Shown here piece by piece: positions 1-4,895 of a DNA stretch of 13,238 nucleotides. Location: assembly GCA_021781625.1 (NCBI GenBank), contig JAJXWL010000006.1, positions 1-13,238 on the forward strand. The letters run 5' to 3'. Each line of letters begins with the position of its first letter. Positions within the stretch are counted from its first letter, which is position 1. A program made the position numbers and the translations under genes. The notes below the pieces were generated by a model. That model did no database searches. It saw only the letters and a program-made list of their open reading frames with translations, and was not told the origin of the DNA. Origin of the DNA: a bacterium (lineage in GTDB: Bacteria > Spirochaetota > Spirochaetia > JABEVK01).

Positions 1-432
1 TACAAAATCACCGCAACACCAATGCCAATTATGATTTCTGAGTTTAGAACCTAAATATCGCTCTAAAAGAGCCCCGACTGTATTTTCTGCACACATTGAT
101 TGCTGATGTGCAATCTTGATAAATTCGGATTGCTGAATATCATATCCGTATGCGACTTGTAAAACTATACTAACCATATCATCCGGTACAGTTCCTGGAA
201 TAGCAGGATAATCTGAGCTTCGATATGATTCAAAATACCTGTTTGCTAAAATCTTCAAACCATCCATGGTATTAACATTTGGTTTATTATTACCACGCCA
301 AGAAATAGCATCTGGATGTTCTGATAAATATGAACAAACTTGTGCAAAAGACTCAATTAGTCCTTCTTCGTTTCCTGTATTGTCTGACAATTCTGCTGCA
401 ATAAGCCTAGCCTGGTGCAAGTTGAAACTCAT
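1..432 (-). CDS. SinI-family type II restriction endonuclease, partial (probable first integron cassette gene)
   Basis: This is an open frame of 144 codons from an ATG at 432 to the window edge; its 3' part is missing. A good ribosome-binding site (AGGAGA at 442-437) fixes the start. The translation begins MSFNLHQARLIAAELSDN. Around residues 115-144 it has ENTVGALLERYLGSKL followed by NWHWCCGDFV. I recognise this from memory as the E-N-x-x-G-x-LLE-x-Y ... W-x-W-C-x-G motif of the SinI family (enzymes cutting GGWCC). I could not run a profile search. Base composition is clearly more AT-rich than the operons to the right, which fits acquired DNA. The gene lies on the same strand as, and just downstream of, an integron integrase, with a candidate recombination core site 45 bp upstream. 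I infer a gene cassette. A partner cytosine methyltransferase should exist further left. The family call is moderate; the reading frame is firm. Confidence 0.6.
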   Translation of the reverse strand, partial: MSFNLHQARLIAAELSDNTGNEEGLIESFAQVCSYLSEHPDAISWRGNNKPNVNTMDGLKILANRYFESYRSSDYPAIPGTVPDDMVSIVLQVAYGYDIQQSEFIKIAHQQSMCAENTVGALLERYLGSKLRNHNWHWCCGDFV

Positions 433-643
433 TTAATCTCCTAATCGCATTGTATTTATTTTCGCGCGAAGCGTCCACCCAACATTACTTAGCCTGTTCG
501 TTATAAGAGTCCGGTATCCAATTTATCCTGTTCCTGATAATATCGCGCTTTTCATAGCAACTACAAGGTAGTCTTGCCAAGATAACAATATACAAAGGCT
601 TAGCTTTAAAAATACCGATTTTATCTCGTTCGTCATACGGGTC
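433..643 (-). other. Candidate integron recombination region (attI-like)
   Basis: This is a 211-bp non-coding, AT-rich gap between the integrase stop and the first downstream ORF. On the minus strand it contains a GTTRRRY core site, GTTGGGT, at 483-477. Integrases of this family cut after the G, so the cassette would begin with TTGGGT about 50 bp before the ORF start. Three related 11-mers of the form TTA(T/G)C(C/T)(T/C)GTTC, read on the plus strand, lie at 489-499, 523-533 and 621-631. They may be integrase-binding repeats like the DR sites of attI1. A perfect 10-bp palindrome, TTCGCGCGAA, lies at 461-470. I found no paired R''/L'' and L'/R' arms here, so the site looks like attI and not attC. 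The sites are seen in the sequence; the role is inferred. Confidence 0.5.
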
Positions 644-1834
644 CTACATCAAATCCGCTGGGCTTTGTAGACCAAAAGGTCCACTATTCAGGACGTGGGT
701 GTAGATTTGCGTGGTTTTGACGTCGCTATGGCCCAGAAGCTCCTGAACAGTTCGTATGTCTGCCCCCTTCTGAATAAGGTGGGTAGCAAAGGAGTGGCGC
801 AAGGTGTGACAACTGGCTTTTTTGGGTATACCAGCATTCAGCAAGGCTTGATGAAAGGCTCGTTGCATCAACGATGGGTCCATATAATAGCGGCCTTGCT
901 TGCCTGTCTGGGCGTCCACCCAACGGTTAGCCTGCGGAAAAACCCATTGCCAACTCCAAGCCTTACTTGCAGCCGGATACTTTAAAGCTAAAGCATCGGG
1001 TAAAGGGACTTCACCAAAACCGTCACTAAGGTCCTGAAGGTGTTGTGCTTTTACAACGTCCAAGTGTTTTTTTAATTCACCTTTCAATGTCGCGGGTAGC
1101 ATTGTCCGACGGTCTTTATTACCTTTTCCTCGGTGAATAAAAATTTGATTTTGTTCAAAATCGATGTCTTGGATTCGCAACTGAAGACATTCTTGTAGGC
1201 GCATTCCTGTACCGTAGAGAAGTCGAGCAACCAGAAGTTTGTCTCCCGTCATATAGTCATAAATTTGTTTAATCTCGGTGATTGAAAGTACTACAGGCAG
1301 CCGTAGCGATTTCTTTGCCCGAATTAAGTTCTTCATCAATTCCAGGTCCTTGTCTAGGACATTACGAAAAAAGAACAAAATGGCGGCCAAGGCTTGGTTT
1401 TGAGTGGAGGCGCTAACGTAGTCTTTAGTGGCTAGGTTACTAAGAAATTGATTGACATCAAAAGTCGTCACCGAACGGGGGTCTTTTGTGCCCAGATGTC
1501 GAAAAAGGCGGTCAAGCCACGCACAATATATGTTAACAGTCCGCTGACTATAGTGTCTTGCTAACAGAGCAGTGCTATATTTTTTGCGAAGGTCAGCTTT
1601 CGTATCCTCTGGGGAAAGCTTCTGATTTTCGTCAAAGTTAAATATTTTAGTTTCGTAGAGGCTAGACAAAAGTTGGTCGATCGAAGCTTGCGAATCGCTA
1701 ATCGACCAGGTTTTGGTGGCAGGGTTCCAATGATTCGACGGAACACGATGCATAACGTTCACCAATGCTCTGTCAAAGGGGAATCTTACCTCCCACCGAC
1801 CTGGTTCTGAGCTACTTTTAATCTCAATATTCAT
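644..1834 (-). CDS. intI: Integron integrase (IntI-type tyrosine recombinase) with N-terminal extension
   Basis: Site-specific recombinase that inserts and excises gene cassettes at attI/attC. At 396 aa it is longer than IntI1 (337 aa). Residues about 80-180 are the SAM-like core-binding domain and 185-390 the catalytic domain. The tyrosine recombinase set is complete: R212 (GTGMRLQE), K237 (GKGNKDR), H343-x-x-R346 (CHTLRHSFATHL), H369 (LLGHSD) and Y378 (IYTHV). The segment from about 274 to 330 (PLPDALALKYPAA, then W-S-W-Q-W-V-F-P) is the extra patch that separates IntI from XerC/D, so this is not a plain Xer or phage integrase. Residues 1-75 are extra and include FPFDRALVNVMHRVP with a following W-N-P-x-x-x-x-W. 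The ATG start has no convincing Shine-Dalgarno; a promoter ends right before it. Downstream cassette DNA on the same strand gives the inverted layout known in Treponema. Confidence 0.93.
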   Translation of the reverse strand: MNIEIKSSSEPGRWEVRFPFDRALVNVMHRVPSNHWNPATKTWSISDSQASIDQLLSSLYETKIFNFDENQKLSPEDTKADLRKKYSTALLARHYSQRTVNIYCAWLDRLFRHLGTKDPRSVTTFDVNQFLSNLATKDYVSASTQNQALAAILFFFRNVLDKDLELMKNLIRAKKSLRLPVVLSITEIKQIYDYMTGDKLLVARLLYGTGMRLQECLQLRIQDIDFEQNQIFIHRGKGNKDRRTMLPATLKGELKKHLDVVKAQHLQDLSDGFGEVPLPDALALKYPAASKAWSWQWVFPQANRWVDAQTGKQGRYYMDPSLMQRAFHQALLNAGIPKKASCHTLRHSFATHLIQKGADIRTVQELLGHSDVKTTQIYTHVLNSGPFGLQSPADLM

Positions 1835-1840
1835 GGAACT

Positions 1841-1869
1841 ATTTTAGTCCCGTTAGGGCACAAAATCAA
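1841..1869 (-). promoter_or_regulatory. Predicted sigma70-type promoter of the integrase gene, with overlapping palindrome
   Basis: On the minus strand TTGATT (1869-1864), a 17-bp spacer and TAAAAT (1846-1841) precede the integrase ATG at 1834 by only 6 bp. Transcription should therefore begin at or next to the start codon, giving an essentially leaderless mRNA, in keeping with the absent ribosome-binding site. A perfect 10-bp palindrome, TCAAATTTGA (1866-1875), covers most of the -35 box and could be an operator. No recognisable E. coli-type LexA box is present. Confidence 0.5.
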
Positions 1870-1909
1870 ATTTGAGTTGCGCTTTTACCGAATATTATTG
1901 ATCAGCGTT

Positions 1910-2299
1910 TTATTGACGAAACTCTCGATGTCCTTCATTCAGCGTTGTCAGAATTTCTTCTAGGGCTTTCTTCATGACTTTGGGTTGATGAGCGCCTGCT
2001 CCTCCTACACCCGTCAAGGCAGCATCTATTAGTTGATGAAAAAGCTTATCCCAGTCTGCTTGAGAACCCTCAGGAGGCGCCATTGTGAGAAGGGACTCAT
2101 TGGCCTTAGCTAGCTGATAAAAGGCATCGGCCGCAGAGTAGTCGTTCCCCGCTTTGACAGCTTCGACAGCTGCTCTAAAGTGAGTGATATTTTCTCGCAT
2201 TATCGTCGCCACCGTTTCCCTATTAAACGGCTGAGTACTTTCAGCTATCAGTGGCGATGTCAAAAGTACAGCTAGTCCAAGAATCGACCAAAGCTTCAT
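1910..2299 (-). CDS. Periplasmic four-helix-bundle protein, cytochrome b562 / cytochrome c' superfamily
   Basis: 129 aa with a clear signal peptide (MKLWSILGLAVLLTSPLIA, probable cleavage near residue 19 or 20), so exported. The mature part is helical, about the size of cytochrome b562 (106 aa), with the family's pattern of amphipathic helices and an APPEGSQADW turn. The C-terminus, NEGHREFRQ, matches the end of cytochrome c' domains (C-x-x-C-H-x-x-F-R) with both heme-attaching cysteines replaced. His124 remains, and Met34 lies in helix 1, the same layout as the Met/His axial ligands of b562. I infer either non-covalent b-type heme binding or a heme-free relative. A strong ribosome-binding site, AAGGAG, lies upstream of the ATG. 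The gene has its own probable promoter after the tRNA terminator and sits between tRNA-Val and the integrase. Confidence 0.65.
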   Translation of the reverse strand: MKLWSILGLAVLLTSPLIAESTQPFNRETVATIMRENITHFRAAVEAVKAGNDYSAADAFYQLAKANESLLTMAPPEGSQADWDKLFHQLIDAALTGVGGAGAHQPKVMKKALEEILTTLNEGHREFRQ

Positions 2300-2322
2300 A
2301 GAGTCTCCTTCCTATTGTTTCG

Positions 2323-2351
2323 AAAGTAAGCAAACCAAGTTCAGGGGTCAA
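2323..2351 (-). promoter_or_regulatory. Predicted promoter for the cytochrome b562-like gene
   Basis: On the minus strand TTGACC (2351-2346), a 17-bp spacer and TACTTT (2328-2323) lie 23 bp before the ATG. The -35 box is good and the -10 box poor. It starts immediately after the T-run of the tRNA terminator, so the gene looks independently transcribed. Confidence 0.4.
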
Positions 2352-2353
2352 GA

Positions 2354-2384
2354 AATAAAAAAACCGGCTCAAGGCCGGTTTTTC
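2354..2384 (-). terminator. Rho-independent terminator of tRNA-Val
   Basis: The stem CCGGC (2364-2368) pairs with GCCGG (2374-2378) around a 5-nt loop and is extended by A-T pairs on both sides. On the minus strand it is followed by a run of seven T then ATTT. It begins about 10 bp after the 3' end of the tRNA. The flanking A/T runs would also let it work on plus-strand transcripts. Confidence 0.8.
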
Positions 2385-2393
2385 TTCATCAAA

Positions 2394-2467
<74 letters not shown>

Positions 2468-2480
2468 TCGGAACGCTTTT

Positions 2481-2509
2481 AACTTAGCGGAATACGCCAT
2501 TTTTGTCAA
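2481..2509 (-). promoter_or_regulatory. Strong sigma70-type promoter for tRNA-Val
   Basis: On the minus strand a perfect TTGACA (2509-2504), a 17-bp spacer and TAAGTT (2486-2481) are placed so that transcription starts about 7 nt before the mature tRNA 5' end. It is the best-matching promoter in the window. Confidence 0.7.
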
Positions 2510-2545
2510 GAACGGCATGAAGTTAGAAATCGAAACTCGCACACC

Positions 2546-2620
2546 TCATGACACCATCTCTTCAACAGTCATGACACTGATCCTTTGCTACTCATGAGTG
2601 AAAAGATCCATCTCTCATGA
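2546..2620. repeat. Four TCATGA palindromes at exact 23-bp spacing (degenerate 23-bp tandem repeat)
   Basis: TCATGA occurs at 2546-2551, 2569-2574, 2592-2597 and 2615-2620, each exactly 23 bp after the last. The palindrome extends to 8 bp (GTCATGAC) at the second site, 10 bp (ACTCATGAGT) at the third and 8 bp (CTCATGAG) at the fourth. Units 1-2 share TCATGACAC and units 3-4 share CTCATGAGTG. The spacers also share pieces: CCATCTCT in units 1 and 3, GATCC in 2 and 3, TTCAAC in 1 and 4. The array fills the gap between the cheY stop and the tRNA promoter. It may be a protein-binding array or a decayed tandem repeat. Confidence 0.7.
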
Positions 2621-2631
2621 GTGTTCAACCC

Positions 2632-3069
2632 TTACGATTGTAACGAATGAACGACACGTTCAAGAACCTTTTTCCGATCCAGTGGCTTGACGATGTAGTT
2701 TTTCGCGCCTAACAAAAGCGATTTTTTGACCAAATCCTGCTTTCCTAAGGCGCTTATCATGACTACTTTGGCATTTTTGTCAAACTGTATGATCTTTTCT
2801 AAAGCGGTGACGCCGTCCATCTTGGGCATAGTAATATCCATCGTCACCAAATCCACGTTGGGAAACAATTGTTTGTACTTTTCTAAGCCCTCTTCACCGT
2901 CACCGGCGGTTCCTACCACGTCAAAGCCTTCAGACGTTAAGATTTGCCCGATCTGCTTGGTCACAAACATCGAGTCATCGACAATAAGCACTCGAAAGGG
3001 TGACCCATCAGGACGGGTACCCTCGGGTGGACGCTCATTTATGGTAGGAAAATCGACTTTTGTCTTCAC
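2632..3069 (-). CDS. cheY: CheY chemotaxis response regulator
   Basis: Single receiver domain that carries the phosphate from CheA to the flagellar switch in the cytoplasm. Numbering from the GTG start used here (145 aa), the acidic pair is D31-D32 (LIVDDS), the phosphorylated Asp is D78 (VTMDITMPKMDG), the switch Ser is S106 (VMISA) and the Lys is K128 (VKPLD). There is no output domain. An N-terminal tail of about 20 residues with ERPPEGTRPDG precedes the domain, as I recall for spirochaete CheY. The start is chosen at GTG 3069 because GAGG lies 8 nt upstream and the codon follows the cheX stop by 4 nt. A TTG at 3096 would add nine residues and overlap cheX. It is the last gene of the operon, and I see no terminator after it. 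Confidence 0.95.
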   Translation of the reverse strand: MKTKVDFPTINERPPEGTRPDGSPFRVLIVDDSMFVTKQIGQILTSEGFDVVGTAGDGEEGLEKYKQLFPNVDLVTMDITMPKMDGVTALEKIIQFDKNAKVVMISALGKQDLVKKSLLLGAKNYIVKPLDRKKVLERVVHSLQS

Positions 3070-3073
3070 TTCT

Positions 3074-3538
3074 TTAACCTCGTTCTCGCACAGCAACGTT
3101 AATCTCGATATTCCCTAGTTCTGATTCCATCGGGACTATCAACGCTTCCACTTCTTGGTCAGAGACTTCCATATTGTCCCCCGAAATCAAGGCAGGGGGC
3201 GTTAGGTCAAAGCGAAAGCCTAAGTCATGCAACTTGGTAACGGCTTGAGCTGTGATCATATTGGCTAGCTCTGTGATGGTTGCCTTGGCCAGATCATCAA
3301 ATTCTTTTAACTCTTCCATGTTCATGGCCGATGCGATCTTAATGGCGGTAACCTTAGACATATCAAAAAGCACTCGACCTTCGACTTCTCCTGCCAAGCC
3401 TACGATGGCGGCTACCCCCATCACGGACTTCGTAGCGGATTTGAGGTACAAATTCCCCCGTTTAATCTCTACGCCCAAGACCTCAGATAGGACATTGTAA
3501 GCAGCCTCCACAAAGGGATTGATGTATTCCACGCGCAT
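3074..3538 (-). CDS. cheX: CheX, CheY-P phosphatase
   Basis: 154 aa, the usual CheX length. It dephosphorylates CheY-P and so resets the motor signal; spirochaetes use it in place of CheZ. The catalytic E-x-x-N is E90-L-A-N93 within TITELANMITAQAV. The N-terminus, YINPFVEAAYNVLSEVLG, is typical of the CheC/CheX/FliY fold, and only one such motif is present, as in CheX (CheC has two). A strong ribosome-binding site, GAGGAG, lies 5 nt before the ATG. The gene lies 40 nt after the cheW fusion and just before cheY, the spirochaete order cheA-cheW-cheX-cheY. Confidence 0.95.
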   Translation of the reverse strand: MRVEYINPFVEAAYNVLSEVLGVEIKRGNLYLKSATKSVMGVAAIVGLAGEVEGRVLFDMSKVTAIKIASAMNMEELKEFDDLAKATITELANMITAQAVTKLHDLGFRFDLTPPALISGDNMEVSDQEVEALIVPMESELGNIEINVAVRERG

Positions 3539-3578
3539 AGCAACTCCTCGTTATGATCTCCCGCTTTCTGCTCTTATC

Positions 3579-4886
3579 TTAGATGTTTTTCTGAAAGACC
3601 GTCCAGGGGCCTACAGCAACTCGCTTCCAGTCAGCTTCTTGTGGTGCCGTTTCGTTTTGTCCCAGGATCAAATACCCTTCGGGTTTTAACTTCTCATAAA
3701 ACTCGGCAAAAACCTTGTCACGGTCTTCAGGAGGTAAAAAGGACACAACGTCCCGGGCCACGATCAACGAGACATTAGAAATCGGATTCATGTTGCGAAT
3801 ATCATGAAACTCGAAAAAAACCTGGCTCTTAACCTCTGACGAAAACTGAGAACCCGCTTTTGTCGCCACTAAGAATGGTTGGTAAAAGCTCTCAATTTCC
3901 ACTTCTGGAAACGCGAGACTGGGAGCGATCGAGATATTCAAAAGATCATTGTCACTAGCCCAGATTTTTACTCCCACTTGGGGAAATTGCGTCCGGAACA
4001 GGACAGCCAAGCTGTAAGCTTCGTACCCCTTACCACAGCCGGGGTTCCACACCGAGACATTGTTGCCACTAAACCGCAAATCTTTGGCAAGAAGTTGAAT
4101 CTCTTGTTCTGTCCAAAAACGGGACGAGTTCCCTGTCAAAAATCCTTTCAAAAATTCTTCAGCTTCTTCTCGAGTTTGTAATTGAAAATCTTGGCCCTGG
4201 GCCTTACGGTCTGCCTTCCACTGAACTAAGCGTCCGCTAACCCATTCTCGGTTGATCGCCCCTACGTAAAACCCGGCTAGCGATCGCAGACTCTCAGAAA
4301 TAAATTGCAGGTCCAGGTCGCTCCCGGAAACTGTTGCCACCGGTGCAGGCGGAGGATCATCGGGTAAAACCTCAGATTTCAAAGCGGGTGTTTCTTCTGT
4401 CCTGGGCGGCTTGCCAAAAATCCGGTCAACATCCAAGAGAATAAACAGAATGTTGTTGTACTCGACAACTCCTTGGATGTACTGAATGTTAATGTCCCCA
4501 AACAGAGGATGCGGCGGTTGAATTGCTTCTTTTGACACACCCACAACCTTTTCGATGGTGTCAACAACCACCCCCAAAACCAGCTCATCCAACCGTAAAA
4601 TGATGATGTTTTCGAGGGCATGTTCTTCTCGGGTTTCAGCGGGAAGATGGAACATTATCCTGAGGTCAATAATCGGAATGATATCGCCGCGCAGGTTGTC
4701 TACGCCTCGAACAAAGTTAGGAGTATTGGGGACTTTGGTAAAATCGCCCGCCTTGCGGATCTCTTTTACTTTCATTATGTCTACCCCGTACTCCTTCCCA
4801 GCCAGGGTAAACGACACCATCTTAAAATCTACGCGTTGAACCTTTTCGGGGGTTACTGCTTTCGTGCTGGTAGGGGAAGTCGTCAT
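3579..4886 (-). CDS. cheW: CheW fused to a CheR-like domain (spirochaete coupling protein)
   Basis: 435 aa. Residues about 20-160 form a CheW domain (FTLAGKEYGVDIMKVKEI, then GVDNLRGDIIPIIDLR) that links receptors to CheA. After a Pro-rich linker (165-190), residues about 195-435 resemble the CheR methyltransferase: NPGCGKGYEAYSLA (281-294) for the SAM-binding loop, ASDND (310-314), and a C-terminal part ending KPEGYLILGQNE. Key CheR positions are changed. The T-x-F-F-R segment reads SSRFWTE, and the C-R-N-V motif reads ARDV. Methyl transfer is therefore doubtful, and a structural role in the receptor array is more likely. CheW proteins with a degenerate CheR-like tail are known from class F2 systems of Treponema. 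A good ribosome-binding site (GGAAGG) is present, and the start lies 9 nt after the cheA stop. Confidence 0.92.
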   Translation of the reverse strand: MTTSPTSTKAVTPEKVQRVDFKMVSFTLAGKEYGVDIMKVKEIRKAGDFTKVPNTPNFVRGVDNLRGDIIPIIDLRIMFHLPAETREEHALENIIILRLDELVLGVVVDTIEKVVGVSKEAIQPPHPLFGDINIQYIQGVVEYNNILFILLDVDRIFGKPPRTEETPALKSEVLPDDPPPAPVATVSGSDLDLQFISESLRSLAGFYVGAINREWVSGRLVQWKADRKAQGQDFQLQTREEAEEFLKGFLTGNSSRFWTEQEIQLLAKDLRFSGNNVSVWNPGCGKGYEAYSLAVLFRTQFPQVGVKIWASDNDLLNISIAPSLAFPEVEIESFYQPFLVATKAGSQFSSEVKSQVFFEFHDIRNMNPISNVSLIVARDVVSFLPPEDRDKVFAEFYEKLKPEGYLILGQNETAPQEADWKRVAVGPWTVFQKNI

Positions 4887-4895
4887 GATACCTTC

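Noticed and set aside
433..643. A complete attC site in the integrase-cassette gap
   Set aside because: I found a GTTRRRY core but no matching RYYYAAC with complementary L arms on the same strand within the gap, so attI is the better reading.
695..985. Plus-strand frame opposite the integrase C-terminus
   Set aside because: Antisense to the catalytic residues of a clear integrase; no independent support.
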